NCBI RefSeq assembly: GCF_002846335.1
Contig: NZ_PJMQ01000001.1
Span: 4,836,001 to 4,900,000 of the forward strand
DNA length: 64,000 bases
Reading direction: 5' to 3'
From: Janthinobacterium sp. 61
GTDB lineage: Bacteria; Pseudomonadota; Gammaproteobacteria; Burkholderiales; Burkholderiaceae_D
A program made the translations under genes and the position numbers. Below, piece by piece: positions 26,869 through 37,010 of this stretch. The stretch's first letter is position 1; each line of letters starts with the position of its first letter. The notes beneath the pieces were generated by a model, which made no database searches, was not told where the DNA came from, and worked only from the letters and a program-made list of their open reading frames with translations.

Positions 26869-28245
26869 ATGACGACTATGCGGAATTTTTCTTTAGGCAA
26901 TACTTCTTGGAGTGCGGTATCGAATTGGCTGACCTTGCTGTTGCTGGGTGCCTCGCTGGCCGCGTGTGGCGGTGGTGGCGGCGATCCGACCATCGATGGT
27001 GGCATCAGCGGCGGCACGACGGGTCCCGTGGCCGCGAAAGTCAGCGTGACCTTGTATAACGCGGCAGGCCAGTTCAGCATTGCATTGAGCAATACGACGC
27101 CATTGACGGTCAAGGCTTCCGTCGTAGACGCGAATGGCGCGCCTGTGAGCAATGCACTGGTGACATTTTCCACCGATAAGTCGCTCGCGACGCTTTCTAC
27201 GACGAATAGCACGACGCTCACCGACGCCAAGGGGATCGCCAGCATTACTTTGGCAGCGTTAAATTCGACGGTCACGGGGGCTGGCAAGGTGACCGCTACA
27301 GTGGCGGCAGGCCCCGCCAGCGTAAGCGGTGAGGTGAATTACGAGATAAAGACGGCCCAAGCATCGAGTGCCCAGCTGGCGCTGTCCTTGTTGCGCGGAA
27401 CCAACGCCAGTCATGCACTGTCGAGTGCTACGCCGCTGACGGCAAGGGCACTGCTCAGTGACCTGAGTGGCACACCGGTCTCGGGGGACCGGCTGGTATT
27501 CTCGACTGACCATACTCTTGCGGACATATCCTCGTTGACCGGGATCGCGTTGACGGATGCCGCTGGCCAGGTCCATATGCCTTTGCGGCCTTTGAGCCTG
27601 TCAGAGAGTGGCGGCGCCACCTTGCTTGTGACAGCAGCGGTCAGTGCCGCTATAGCCAGTAATCAAGGCAACTATTCTGGCGGCGCGACTGAACTTGCCT
27701 TGGCAATCTGAATTTGTTGCCCGCCAGCATACCTGCCTATGGCCCTTCCGTGATCTCTGTGAGTGTGCTCGCTGGCGGTGCCCTGTACACGGGCCAGAAA
27801 GGCAATGTGCGTTTCAGCTCCAGTTGTGAACGGCTGTTCTTGCACTAGTACGCCAGCCACGCCTGCGGCCACCATCATGGCCTTCCTGGGCGACCAGGCG
27901 GGCACCCCTGTTGCTGATGCTATGCCTGTCGTTTTCCAGAGCACCTTGGGCGCGGTCGGCTCCTGCGGCATGGGCGGCTGTACGACGACGAATGCACTCG
28001 ATAGCGCTGTATCCGTATCACCAAGCCTCGTACAAAATGTTTTCCCGCCCCATGCACTCGGCGTAGCTGACCGGATGGGAAGCAACATTCAGGGTAACCA
28101 GGGAAGCTGGCATACCGTTACAATTAACAGCCTGACGCCAGCAAATTGTGTGGTGGGAGTGGATAGTACGTTCTATGTGGCAAACACTACGCCGTGGGGC
28201 AATGTGAGCAGTTACCCGTTTACGCTGAAGTTCTCTTGTTCTTGA
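26869..28245 (+). pseudogene. Frameshifted Ig-like-domain surface lipoprotein gene
   Basis: The first frame (26869-27711) encodes a lipoprotein signal (LLLLGASLAACGGGG) and two bacterial Ig-like (Big_1/invasin) repeats, recognisable by GAPVSNALVTFSTDKSLATL and GTPVSGDRLVFSTDHTLADI. It stops at 27709. The similarity continues at once in another frame from 27705 (LNLLPASIPAYGPSVISVSV), consistent with loss of one base. That frame stops at about 27848, and the first frame resumes with TPATPAATIMAFLGDQAGTP to 28245. A stretch of a normal repeat seems missing around the second shift. Base composition is lower in GC than the neighbours. It sits between pilQ and aroKB, where the conserved layout usually has nothing. 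Confidence 0.65.
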
Positions 28246-28255
28246 GGCAAGGGAA

Positions 28256-28297
28256 AAACGGGCGGTGTTGAGTTTGAATGCGCGCCCGTTTATTTTC
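28256..28297 (+). terminator. Terminator before aroKB
   Basis: AAACGGGCG and CGCCCGTTT enclose an 18-base loop and are followed by ATTTTC. It ends transcripts from the pil/lipoprotein side. Confidence 0.65.
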
Positions 28298-28311
28298 TGA
28301 ATGATATAAAA

Positions 28312-29979
28312 GTGTCCGAAATTTCCAACAGCAATATTTTTCTTGTCGGCCTCATGGGCGCAGGCAAAACGACGATCGGGCGCATCCTGGCCCGCAAGCT
28401 GGGCTTGCGCTTTGTCGATTCCGACCATGAAATCGAGGCACGCACGGGAGCGACCATCCCGTGGATCTTTGAGATCGAGGGCGAGGCCAGCTTTCGCCGG
28501 CGCGAGGCCGAAGTCATCCGCGACCTGAGCGCCCAGGAAGGCATCGTCATGGCCACCGGCGGCGGCGCCATCCTCAACGCCGACAGCCGTGCCTACCTGA
28601 AGGAACGGGGCACGGTCGTGTACCTGCGCGCCAGCGTCAGCAACATCCTGGCGCGCACCAGCCACGACAAGAACCGCCCCCTGCTGCAGACGGCAGACCC
28701 GCGCCGCAAGCTGGAAGAATTGACATCACAGCGCGAGCCCCATTACATGGAAGTGGCCGACATTGTGATCGACACGGGCCGTCCTAACGTACAATCGATG
28801 GTTCAGACCATCCTGATGCAGCTGGCCAGCCTCGAATGCGAGGCGTCGCCCAACTGCGTCATTCATGCAGAGCCTTCGATGAACGAGCAATCCAAAATGT
28901 TGTTGAGCGTAGACCTCGACGAACGCAGTTATCCGATCGCCATCGGTCCCGGCCTGCTGGCCGACGCCGATGCGCTGCTGCGCCATATCAGCGGCCACAA
29001 GGTGGCCATTGTCACCAATACCACCGTCGCTCCCCTGTACCTTGGCCGTCTGCAGGCGGCACTGGCCAGCGATGGCCGCGAAGTGATCTGCATCGTCCTG
29101 CCGGACGGCGAAGAATATAAAAACTGGGCCAGCCTGATGCAGATCTTCGACGCGCTGCTGGCCAATAAATGCGACCGCAAGACCACACTGGTGGCGCTGG
29201 GTGGCGGCGTGATCGGCGACCTGACCGGCTATGCGGCCGCCAGCTACATGCGCGGCATCGGCTTCGTGCAAGTGCCGACCACCCTGCTGGCGCAGGTTGA
29301 TTCCTCCGTCGGCGGCAAGACGGGCATCAACCACCCGCTGGGCAAGAACATGATCGGCGCCTTCTACCAGCCGCGCGCCGTGATCGCCGACACCTCGACC
29401 CTGGAAACCCTGCCGGCGCGTGAGCTGTCGGCGGGTCTGGCCGAAGTGATCAAGCATGGCGCCATCATCGATGCTGCCTTCTTCGACTGGATCGAGGCGA
29501 ACATGGCCAAGCTGATGGCACGCGACAAGGGGGCTTTGGCGTATGCGATTGCCCGTTCGTGCGAAATCAAGGCTGACGTGGTGCGCCAGGACGAGCGCGA
29601 AGGCGGCTTGCGCGCCATCCTGAACTTCGGCCACACTTTCGGCCACGCCATCGAGGCGGGCCTGGGCTATGGCCACTGGCTGCATGGCGAAGCCGTCGGC
29701 TGCGGCATGGTGATGGCCGCCGACCTGTCCTGCCGCATGGGCTATATCGACCAGGTAGCCGTGGAGCGCGTGCGCAAGCTCGTCGCCGCCGCCGGCTTGC
29801 CCGTCAAGGCGCCTGACCTGGGTGTCGATCGCTGGCTGGAACTGATGGAAGTGGACAAGAAGAACGAGGGCGGCGCCATCAAGTTCATCCTGTTGAAACC
29901 TCTGGGTAGCCCGTGCATCACGTCCGCGCCGCATGAACTGGTGCTGGCCACCCTGGCCGCCGGAGTACAGCAAGCATGA
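28312..29979 (+). CDS. aroKB: Bifunctional shikimate kinase / 3-dehydroquinate synthase
   Basis: Two shikimate-pathway enzymes in one 555-residue frame. Residues 1-175 are AroK: P-loop GLMGAGKTT (13-21), DSDHEIE, and GGGA in the shikimate-binding part. Residues from about 195 are Aro[13 protein letters not shown] NAD region ([12 protein letters not shown]), [39 protein letters not shown], and the metal-binding HTFGHAIE. No stop separates them. An internal ATG at codon 190 (28879) begins [20 protein letters not shown] and could also give free AroB, but no good ribosome site is seen there. The start is GTG at 28312. dgt overlaps by ATGA. Confidence 0.92.
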   Translation: MSEISNSNIFLVGLMGAGKTTIGRILARKLGLRFVDSDHEIEARTGATIPWIFEIEGEASFRRREAEVIRDLSAQEGIVMATGGGAILNADSRAYLKERGTVVYLRASVSNILARTSHDKNRPLLQTADPRRKLEELTSQREPHYMEVADIVIDTGRPNVQSMVQTILMQLASLECEASPNCVIHAEPSMNEQSKMLLSVDLDERSYPIAIGPGLLADADALLRHISGHKVAIVTNTTVAPLYLGRLQAALASDGREVICIVLPDGEEYKNWASLMQIFDALLANKCDRKTTLVALGGGVIGDLTGYAAASYMRGIGFVQVPTTLLAQVDSSVGGKTGINHPLGKNMIGAFYQPRAVIADTSTLETLPARELSAGLAEVIKHGAIIDAAFFDWIEANMAKLMARDKGALAYAIARSCEIKADVVRQDEREGGLRAILNFGHTFGHAIEAGLGYGHWLHGEAVGCGMVMAADLSCRMGYIDQVAVERVRKLVAAAGLPVKAPDLGVDRWLELMEVDKKNEGGAIKFILLKPLGSPCITSAPHELVLATLAAGVQQA

Positions 29980-31112
29980 CCCCCGAAGACTTCCTCGCCC
30001 CGTATGCGGCCCATTCGGCACAGGGGCAGGGACGTCGCTTTGCCGAAGCGGCACACGCCTCGCGCAGCCAGTTCCAGCGCGACCGCGACCGCATCATCCA
30101 TTCATCGGCCTTCCGCCGCCTCGAATACAAGACCCAGGTTTTCCTCAACCACGAGGGAGACCTGTTCCGCACGCGCCTGACGCACAGCCTGGAAGTGGCG
30201 CAAGTGGGCCGCTCCATCGCGCGCAACCTGCGCCTGAACGAAGACCTGGTCGAGGCGATCGCGCTCGCGCATGACCTGGGCCACACGCCGTTCGGCCACG
30301 TGGGCCAGGACGTGCTCAATGAGTGCATGCAGGCGCACGGCGGCTTCGAGCACAACTTGCAAAGCCTGCGCGTTGTCGATACCCTGGAAGAGCACTACGG
30401 CGCCTTCGATGGCTTGAATCTGATGTTCGAGACGCGCGAAGGTATTCTGAAACACTGCTCGCTGGCGCATGCGCGTGAACTGGGTCCCGTGGCCCAGCGT
30501 TTCATCGACCGCACGCAACCGACGCTGGAAGCGCAGCTGACCAACCTGGCCGATGAAATCGCCTACAACAGCCACGATATCGACGATGGCCTGCGCTCCG
30601 GCCTGATCACCATCGCCCAGCTGGAAGAGGTGGAATTTTTCGGCCGCCTGTGGCGCGACGTGCAGCAGGCGTTTCCCGGCCTGTCGGGCCGGCGCGCCAT
30701 CTACGAGACCCTGCGCCGCCTGATCACGGCGCTGGCCGACGATTTGATCGTCACATCGAATGCCTTGATCCTTGACGCGGCACCGCGCGACGTCAGCGAA
30801 GTGCGCGCCTGTGCGCCGCTGATCCGTTTTTCGGATGCCATGCGCACGGACGCGACGGAGCTGAAACGCTTCTTGCGGGTGAATCTGTACCGCCACTACC
30901 AGGTCAACCGCATGCGCGTGAAAGCGAGCCGCATCGTGCGCGAACTGTATGACAGCTTCATGGCCGAACCGGCCCTGCTGCCGCCCGACTATCAACTCAA
31001 GGATGGCGACGTCACGCAGCAGGCGCGCAAGATCGCCGACTACATCGCGGGCATGACGGACCGCTATGCGATCCGCGAGCACCGCCGCCTGTATTCTCTG
31101 GATGAATTGTAG
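29976..31112 (+). CDS. dgt: Deoxyguanosinetriphosphate triphosphohydrolase-like protein
   Basis: HD-domain dNTP triphosphohydrolase of 378 residues that converts dNTP to nucleoside and triphosphate. Metal-binding motifs are visible: [11 protein letters not shown] (H), [16 protein letters not shown] (HD and H), and [14 protein letters not shown] (D). An N-terminal [11 protein letters not shown] segment is typical of the short dgt family. It is coupled to aroKB by a four-base overlap, and its stop codon TAG is the first triplet of REP-like copy 2. Confidence 0.94.
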   Translation: MTPEDFLAPYAAHSAQGQGRRFAEAAHASRSQFQRDRDRIIHSSAFRRLEYKTQVFLNHEGDLFRTRLTHSLEVAQVGRSIARNLRLNEDLVEAIALAHDLGHTPFGHVGQDVLNECMQAHGGFEHNLQSLRVVDTLEEHYGAFDGLNLMFETREGILKHCSLAHARELGPVAQRFIDRTQPTLEAQLTNLADEIAYNSHDIDDGLRSGLITIAQLEEVEFFGRLWRDVQQAFPGLSGRRAIYETLRRLITALADDLIVTSNALILDAAPRDVSEVRACAPLIRFSDAMRTDATELKRFLRVNLYRHYQVNRMRVKASRIVRELYDSFMAEPALLPPDYQLKDGDVTQQARKIADYIAGMTDRYAIREHRRLYSLDEL

Positions 31113-31205
31113 GTCGGGTTAGCCGGAACGGCGTAACCCGACACCACCTCCATCCCTGCCAACAAGGTTGTCGGATGACGCGCTTGCACGCTAATCCGAC
31201 CTACT
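31110..31205. repeat. REP-like palindromic element, copy 2
   Basis: Same block order as the copy at 4519: TAGGTCGGGTTAGC, GCGTAACCCGACACCACC, GCCAACAA, GTTGTCGGAT, ending CTAATCCGACCTAC. The outer ends GTAGGTCGG and CCGACCTAC are complementary, so the whole unit folds as a long imperfect hairpin made of two smaller ones. Its first triplet is the dgt stop codon. The remaining bases to the ttrB start hold no gene that I can see. Confidence 0.87.
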
Positions 31206-31340
31206 CCGCATTATCGATCCTGTCAATTGGCATGATCATCTAGGTCCCCACCCGATCACCCCAATACCCCCGCAGCACCTTCTTTTCTATCATGGCAGCA
31301 AGTCAACAAGGGCTTGCCGCCCATAGTCAAGGAGAGTGTC

Positions 31341-32051
31341 ATGATTGAATCGCGCCGCAGTTTTTTGCGCGCCTTGCCAGCCGTCACCATCGGGGCGGCC
31401 ATCGCGCCGCTGCCCGGCAAGGCTGCCACCAAGGGTGAAGGCGGTCAGCGCTGGGCGATGGTGGTCGATGTGCAGAAATGCATCGGCTGCCAGGCGTGCA
31501 CGGTCTCCTGCATCATGGAAAACGCCGTGCCGGAAAACAGCTTCCGCACCGTTGTCTCGACCTATGAAGTGAAGGAAGAGAACCGCTGCGGCACCTACAT
31601 GCTGCCGCGCCTGTGCAACCACTGCGCCAATCCTCCCTGCATTCCCGTCTGCCCCGTAGGCGCCACTTTCCAGCGCAAGGATGGCGTCGTCGTCGTCGAT
31701 GGTGACCGCTGCGTGGGCTGCGCCTACTGCGTGCAAGCCTGCCCGTACGACGCGCGCTTCATCAACCACGAGACGGGCAAGGCCGACAAATGCACGTTCT
31801 GTGCGCACCGCGTGGACGAAGGCTTGCTGCCGGCCTGCGTGGAAACCTGCGTGGGTGGCGCGCGCATCTTCGGCGACCTGAATGATCCGGAAAGCATGGT
31901 GCACCAGCTGCTCACCGAGAACAAGGTGAAAGTGCTGAAACCCGAACAGGGTACCCAGCCCCACGTGTTCTATCTGGGATTGGACACGCGCTTCGCCGGC
32001 CACGTCGAGGGCGAAGCGACACTTTGGCAACCGAGCAAACACGGGAAATAA
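31341..32051 (+). CDS. ttrB: Tetrathionate reductase iron-sulfur subunit TtrB
   Basis: Electron-transfer subunit of 236 residues. A Tat signal is visible (ESRRSFLRALPAV) with cleavage near GKAAT. Four [4Fe-4S] binding sets are seen: CIGCQACTVSC, CNHCANPPCIPVCPVG, CVGCAYCVQACPY, and CTFCAHR..CVETC. The start at 31341 has AAGGAGAGTGTC upstream. It is followed by ttrC and ttrA, the order found in Salmonella. Related polysulfide reductase subunits look alike; the assignment rests on the whole cluster. Confidence 0.9.
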   Translation: MIESRRSFLRALPAVTIGAAIAPLPGKAATKGEGGQRWAMVVDVQKCIGCQACTVSCIMENAVPENSFRTVVSTYEVKEENRCGTYMLPRLCNHCANPPCIPVCPVGATFQRKDGVVVVDGDRCVGCAYCVQACPYDARFINHETGKADKCTFCAHRVDEGLLPACVETCVGGARIFGDLNDPESMVHQLLTENKVKVLKPEQGTQPHVFYLGLDTRFAGHVEGEATLWQPSKHGK

Positions 32052-32054
32052 ACC

Positions 32055-33167
32055 ATGGACAGCCACATCACCGAAATTCTCAACGTCACGCGCGAAGCGG
32101 CATGGCTGCCGTGGGCGGTGCAGTATTTTTTCCTTATCGGCCTCAGTTACGGCAGCTTCATGCTGACCCTGCCGTACTTCGTCTTCGGCCGCAAGGCGTA
32201 TGAACGCTTGGGGCGCATCGCGCTGCTGGCATCCCTCGTCTGCGGCATGACGGCACCCGTGGCGCTGCTGGCCGACCTGCACGGGCCGGGCCGCTTCTAT
32301 CACTTCTATATTTACTTCCAGCCGCAGTCGTGGATGTCGTGGGGCTCGTTCTTCATTCCCCTCTACCTGGGCTGTCTGATGCTGTATGCATGGCTGGCGC
32401 TGCGCGTGGACTTCGCCACGCGGGGACAGGGCCAGGACCGTTTGGCCTTCCTGTACCGCCTTGCCGGGCGCGGTGGCGCCGCTTCGCGCAAAGCCATCTG
32501 TATCGCCGCCGCCTTCACCTTGCTCGCCGCCTTTGTCGTGGGTCTGTACACGGGCATGGAAGTGATGGTGGTGCGCGCCCGTCCCCTGTGGTTCACGCCC
32601 TTCCTGCCGGCGCAATTCGCCGCCACAGCCTTTGTGGGGGCCGTTGGCCTGGCGCTGCTGTTCAACCGCTTCCTGCCGGGCCGCGACAAGGCACTGGAAG
32701 TGTCGCTGAACCGCGCGCTGGCCCTGTCGCTGGCGCTGGTGCTGGCGCTGGGTGGCGGCTGGCTGTTCGTCAGCCTGTCCGGCGTGAGTGCCAGCCACAG
32801 CATGGCGTTTACCCAGGTGGCCGGCATGCCGCAATGGCAGTTCACGGCTGTCTGGGCCGTGCTGTCGTCCATCGTGCCGATGGCACTGGCCATCTGGCGC
32901 CCGGCCACGAGTGGCCTGGTCAATGGCCTGATCGCGCTGCATAGCGCCTGGATGATGCGCTGGACCATTTTCATCGGCGGCCAGACGATCCCGAAAACGG
33001 GCGCGGGCCTGTACGACTACCACCTGCCGATGGGGAACGACGGCTTGCTGGGGATCATCGGCACGGCCGGCCTGTGGATCGCGCTGCTGTTGCTGATGCT
33101 GGAATTTTTGCCATGGGCGGGACGCGCGATCGCTACCCGTAGCCGTCCTGCCATGGCCACGCACTGA
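32055..33167 (+). CDS. ttrC: Tetrathionate reductase membrane subunit TtrC (NrfD family)
   Basis: Quinol-oxidising membrane anchor of 370 residues with eight or nine hydrophobic segments. The NrfD-like features DLHGPGRFYHFY and, near the end, WTIFIGGQTIPKTGAGLYDY are visible. It starts three bases after ttrB stops and ends seven bases before ttrA. Confidence 0.9.
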   Translation: MDSHITEILNVTREAAWLPWAVQYFFLIGLSYGSFMLTLPYFVFGRKAYERLGRIALLASLVCGMTAPVALLADLHGPGRFYHFYIYFQPQSWMSWGSFFIPLYLGCLMLYAWLALRVDFATRGQGQDRLAFLYRLAGRGGAASRKAICIAAAFTLLAAFVVGLYTGMEVMVVRARPLWFTPFLPAQFAATAFVGAVGLALLFNRFLPGRDKALEVSLNRALALSLALVLALGGGWLFVSLSGVSASHSMAFTQVAGMPQWQFTAVWAVLSSIVPMALAIWRPATSGLVNGLIALHSAWMMRWTIFIGGQTIPKTGAGLYDYHLPMGNDGLLGIIGTAGLWIALLLLMLEFLPWAGRAIATRSRPAMATH

Positions 33168-33174
33168 GGAGTTA

Positions 33175-36100
33175 ATGATGAACGATCAAGTACATAACAA
33201 CGCAAACAACGGCGCCCCTGAAGACGAAAACGAAAAGCGCCGCAAGCTGCTGCGCTACGGCGCCATCGGCGGCGGCCTGGCCGCCTTTGCCGCCAGCTTT
33301 TCCACCACGGCAGGCCGCATGGTCGACCACGCGCTGGGCAAGGACAAGCCGGTGCAGAAACTGCACGGCAATTCCCTGCAACCCGAGTTTTCCGTCGATA
33401 CCGCCACGGGGAAATTGACGCTCAATCCCGACCAGCAGGTCAGCTACACCATGTGCATGGGCTGCACCACGTTTTGCGGCGTGCGCGTGCGCCTCGACAA
33501 GAAAAGCGGCAAGGTGCTGCGCGTGGCGGGCAATCCCTACAGTCCCATGTCGGCCGACCCGGCGCTGCCATATCAAACCTCGATCCGCGACAGCTTTGTA
33601 TCGCTTTCGCGTTTCCAGGAAAAGGGCCTGAAAGGCCGCTCGACCGCTTGTGGCCGGGGCAACGGCGTGCTGGAACAGATGGAGTCGCCGTTTCGCGTGC
33701 TGGCGCCCATGAAGCGCGTGGGACCGCGTGGCGGCGGCCAGTGGGAGCCGATCGCCTTCGATCAGCTGGTGAAGGAAGTGACGGAAGGCGGCGATCTGTT
33801 TGGCGAAGGTCACGTGCAGGGCTTGCGCGCCTTGCGCGAGCTGGAAAAACCCATCGATCCGGCGCAGCCGGAACTGGGCCCGCAAGTCAACCAGGTGGGC
33901 CTGATGTGCAGCACGGACGATGGCCGCCTGGCATTTGGCACGCGCTTTTTCAAGCAGTCGTACGGCAGTCTGAACTTGGTCAACCATGGCTCATATTGTG
34001 GCGGCGCTTACCGCAGCGGCTCCGGCGCCATGTTCGGCGACATGAAGAAAATGCCGCATGCGAAAGTGGACCTGGAAAACACGGAGTTCTGCATCTTTGT
34101 CGGCACGGCGCCGGGCAATGCGGGCAATCCATTCAAGCGCCAGGGCACGCTCATAGCGAAAGCCCGCTCGGGCAAACGTGATTTCAGCTATGTCGTCGTC
34201 GATCCGGTGCTGACGAATGCGGACAGCCTGGCAGCGGGCGACCGCAGCCGCTGGGTACCGATCAAGCCGGGTACGGATGGCGCGCTGGCCATGGCGATGA
34301 TCCGCTGGATCATCGAGCAGGAACGCTATGACCGTCATTTCCTCGCGCAGCCCAACCTGAAGGTAGCGGAAGCGGCGGGCGAGGCCGCCTGGTGCAATGC
34401 CACGCATTTGATCATCAACGAGAAAGGCCATCCGCGCGATGGCCGCTACCTGCGCGCGTCCGACATCGGCGCGGTGGAGCTGGCGGAAGAGGAGCGCTAC
34501 AAGGATGGCGACGCATTTTGCGTGATCGACGCTGCCACGCAAGCCATCGTGGCGCACAACGCCGCCAAGGGCGAGGGTCGCTTGTTCTTCGATGGTCCGC
34601 TGGAAGTGGCAGGCGCGCCGCTGCACCTGAAGACGGCAATGACGATGCTGAACGAGGAAGCGCAGCGCCACAGCATGGATGAATACGCAGCCGCCTGCGG
34701 CATCTCGCGCGACATCATCGAAGGGCTGGCGCAGGAACTCACCAGCCATGGCAAGCGCGCAGCCGTCAATGCGCATGGCGGCATGATGTCGGGCGCCGGT
34801 TTCTACAACGCGTATGCGCTGGTCATGCTCAATACCCTGATCGGCAATTTGAACCGCAAGGGCGGCACCCTGGTCAATGGCGGCAGCTTCAAGGATGCGG
34901 GCCCCGGTCCGCGCTATAACCTGGAGAGTTTCGACGGTGAGATCAAGGCGGCGGGCATGCCGATCGGGCGTAATGTGCCATATGAAAAAACCTCGGAATT
35001 CAAGCTGAAGAAGGAAGCGGGCAAGGCGTATCCGGCCAGGGCGCCGTGGTATCCGAACGCGCCGGCACTGGCGACCGAATGGCTCACCAGCGCCATGAAT
35101 GGCTACCCGTACACCTTGAAGGCGCTGATACTGTGGAGCTGCAATCCTGTCTACGGAATCACGGGCTTGCGCGCGCAGATCGGCAAGGAGCTGGCCGATC
35201 CGAAGAAGATTCCGCTGATCGTCGCCATCGATCCCTTCATCAACGAAAGCTCGGCGTTTGCCGATTACCTGTTGCCCGATACCTTGCTGTATGAAAGCTG
35301 GGGCTGGGCCGGCGCCTGGGGCGGCATGCCCGTCAAAATGAGCACGGCGCGCTGGCCCGTGGTCGAACCGCGCGTGCAGAAAACGCCGGACGGCCAGACC
35401 ATCTGCATGGAGTCGTTCTTCATTGCGCTGGCCAAAACGATGGCCTTGCCCGGCTTCGGCCCCGAGGCCTTGCAAGACATGGATGGCCAGCGCTTCCCCC
35501 TGCAGCGCGCGGAAGACTGGTATCTGCGCGGCGGTGCCAACATCGCCTGGCAGGGCAAGACAGCTGTGCCAGAGGCGAGCGACGACGATATCGAATTGTC
35601 CGGCGTGGCACGCATCCGCTCCGAACTTGAGCGCACACTGAAACCGGAAGAGTGGCGCAAGGTGGCCTTCATGCTGGCGCGGGGAGGACGCTACCAGAGC
35701 TATGGCGAGATGTTCGGCCTGCGCCTGCCGCCACCGGCGAATGCCAAGGCGCCCGTGGTTCCCGCTCCGCTGGTCGACGAGACGCCGTATCCGCAGGACT
35801 GGTCCACGCACCGCTATCTGAAGCCCATGATGCTGTACAACGAGGGCCTGGGCGTGAGCAAGAACAGCTTGAGCGGCAAACGCTTCCCCGGTACACCTGC
35901 CTGGAGAGTGGCGGCGTTTGCCGACGGCACGCCCGTGCGCAAGGCCTACCCGGCCAGCGAGTGGCCATTCGAGTTGATCAGTTTTAAATCAGCGCTGCAG
36001 AACTCCTACAGCATCGGCGCGCGGCGCTTGCGCGGCATCCATCCTGACAACCCGGTTGCCGTGCATCCCGACGATGCGGCCCGTTTGAAACTGGAAAATG

Positions 36101-36399
36101 GCGATGAAATTTACCTGGAAACGCCGGGCGGCAGGGCCAGGGCCACGGTGATGCTGCGCCATGGCGTGCAGCGGGGCGTGATCGCCGTCGAACACGGTTT
36201 CGGCCACAAGGAGCATGGCGCGCGGGCTCACCGCATCGGCAAGTCGCGCCAGCCAGACGAGCCGGCCATCGGCGCGGGCATCAACCTGAACGACCTGGGG
36301 TTGACGGACCCGAGCCGCGGCGACAAGAACGTGTTTGTCGATCCCGTCTCGGGCACGTCAGTGCGGCAGGGTCTTCCTGCGCGTATCGTGCGGGCTTAG
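33175..36399 (+). CDS. ttrA: Tetrathionate reductase catalytic subunit TtrA
   Basis: Large molybdopterin-guanine-dinucleotide oxidoreductase that reduces tetrathionate to thiosulfate. The 1074 residues fit TtrA (about 1020) and are much longer than PsrA/PhsA (about 750). A twin-arginine-like signal (KRRKLLRYGAIGGGLAAF, from about residue 21) precedes an iron-sulfur motif CMGCTTFCGVRVRLD. NHGSYCGGAYRSGSG is a candidate Mo-ligand region and the C-terminal MopB domain includes GARRLRGIHPDNPVAVHP. GAGGAG lies upstream of the ATG pair at 33175 and 33178. Its stop overlaps the stop of the convergent ttrR. Confidence 0.9.
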   Translation: MMNDQVHNNANNGAPEDENEKRRKLLRYGAIGGGLAAFAASFSTTAGRMVDHALGKDKPVQKLHGNSLQPEFSVDTATGKLTLNPDQQVSYTMCMGCTTFCGVRVRLDKKSGKVLRVAGNPYSPMSADPALPYQTSIRDSFVSLSRFQEKGLKGRSTACGRGNGVLEQMESPFRVLAPMKRVGPRGGGQWEPIAFDQLVKEVTEGGDLFGEGHVQGLRALRELEKPIDPAQPELGPQVNQVGLMCSTDDGRLAFGTRFFKQSYGSLNLVNHGSYCGGAYRSGSGAMFGDMKKMPHAKVDLENTEFCIFVGTAPGNAGNPFKRQGTLIAKARSGKRDFSYVVVDPVLTNADSLAAGDRSRWVPIKPGTDGALAMAMIRWIIEQERYDRHFLAQPNLKVAEAAGEAAWCNATHLIINEKGHPRDGRYLRASDIGAVELAEEERYKDGDAFCVIDAATQAIVAHNAAKGEGRLFFDGPLEVAGAPLHLKTAMTMLNEEAQRHSMDEYAAACGISRDIIEGLAQELTSHGKRAAVNAHGGMMSGAGFYNAYALVMLNTLIGNLNRKGGTLVNGGSFKDAGPGPRYNLESFDGEIKAAGMPIGRNVPYEKTSEFKLKKEAGKAYPARAPWYPNAPALATEWLTSAMNGYPYTLKALILWSCNPVYGITGLRAQIGKELADPKKIPLIVAIDPFINESSAFADYLLPDTLLYESWGWAGAWGGMPVKMSTARWPVVEPRVQKTPDGQTICMESFFIALAKTMALPGFGPEALQDMDGQRFPLQRAEDWYLRGGANIAWQGKTAVPEASDDDIELSGVARIRSELERTLKPEEWRKVAFMLARGGRYQSYGEMFGLRLPPPANAKAPVVPAPLVDETPYPQDWSTHRYLKPMMLYNEGLGVSKNSLSGKRFPGTPAWRVAAFADGTPVRKAYPASEWPFELISFKSALQNSYSIGARRLRGIHPDNPVAVHPDDAARLKLENGDEIYLETPGGRARATVMLRHGVQRGVIAVEHGFGHKEHGARAHRIGKSRQPDEPAIGAGINLNDLGLTDPSRGDKNVFVDPVSGTSVRQGLPARIVRA

Positions 36400-37010
36400 A
36401 TTTGCCCACCTGCCATCAGCAGCCGGGCTACCTCGGCTGCTGAATGCAGGCCCAGTTTTTCCATCGTGTTATGGCGGTGCACCTGCACCGTCTTGTCGCT
36501 GATGCCCAGCTCGCGGGCGATGACTTTCGAGGCTTTGCCTTCGGCCATCAGCAGCGCCACTTCGCGCTCGCGCGCGGTGAGCCTGGCCAGCGCCGTTTGC
36601 GCCGTATTCGCGCTGGCGGCGCTGCGGCTTTCTTCCACGCTGCGGGCCACGGCGCGCGAGACGGCGTCCAGCAGCACCTGGTCCTTGCACGGCTTTTCCA
36701 AGAAATCGCAGGCGCCGGCCTTCATCGTCTGCACGGCCATGGCCAGATCGCCGTGGCCACTGAGGAAAATCACGGGCAGCGAGATCGCATGGCGCGCCAG
36801 TTCCTGTTGCAGTTCCAGCCCGCTCATCAGGGGCATGCGCACGTCGAGCAGCAAACAGCCCGGCGCATGGCCATCATAGCGTTGAAGGAAATCGCGTGCC
36901 GATTCGAATGCCTCCACTTTCCAGCCGGCTGAATCGAACAGATAGGCCAGCGAGCGGCGCATGGCGGCGTCGTCGTCGACGACAAAAAGGATGGCATCGC
37001 TTTCATTCAT
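36396..37010 (-). CDS. ttrR: Response regulator TtrR (FixJ/NarL-type)
   Basis: 204-residue regulator. The receiver domain carries acidic DDDAA and the phospho-acceptor in LLLDVRMPLMSG. The LuxR-type HTH is LTAREREVALLMAEGKASKVIARELG..SDKTVQVHRHN. It overlaps ttrS by four bases. The neighbouring ttrBCA genes are its obvious target. It runs convergent to ttrA, with overlapping stop codons. Confidence 0.9.
   Translation of the reverse strand: MNESDAILFVVDDDAAMRRSLAYLFDSAGWKVEAFESARDFLQRYDGHAPGCLLLDVRMPLMSGLELQQELARHAISLPVIFLSGHGDLAMAVQTMKAGACDFLEKPCKDQVLLDAVSRAVARSVEESRSAASANTAQTALARLTAREREVALLMAEGKASKVIARELGISDKTVQVHRHNTMEKLGLHSAAEVARLLMAGGQI

Noticed and set aside
27763..28245. A separate 160-residue gene downstream of the lipoprotein frame
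   Set aside because: Its first 30 residues are an out-of-frame reading of the same Ig-like protein; the rest continues the lipoprotein similarity, so it is treated as part of one broken gene.
31206..31340. An FNR/ANR box upstream of ttrB
   Set aside because: I looked for TTGAT-N4-ATCAA because ttr genes are often oxygen-regulated; only partial, unconvincing matches are present.
33991..35811. A 606-codon minus-strand frame inside ttrA
   Set aside because: Shadow of the high-GC ttrA gene; no domain, no ribosome site, composition skewed to Arg, His and Gln.
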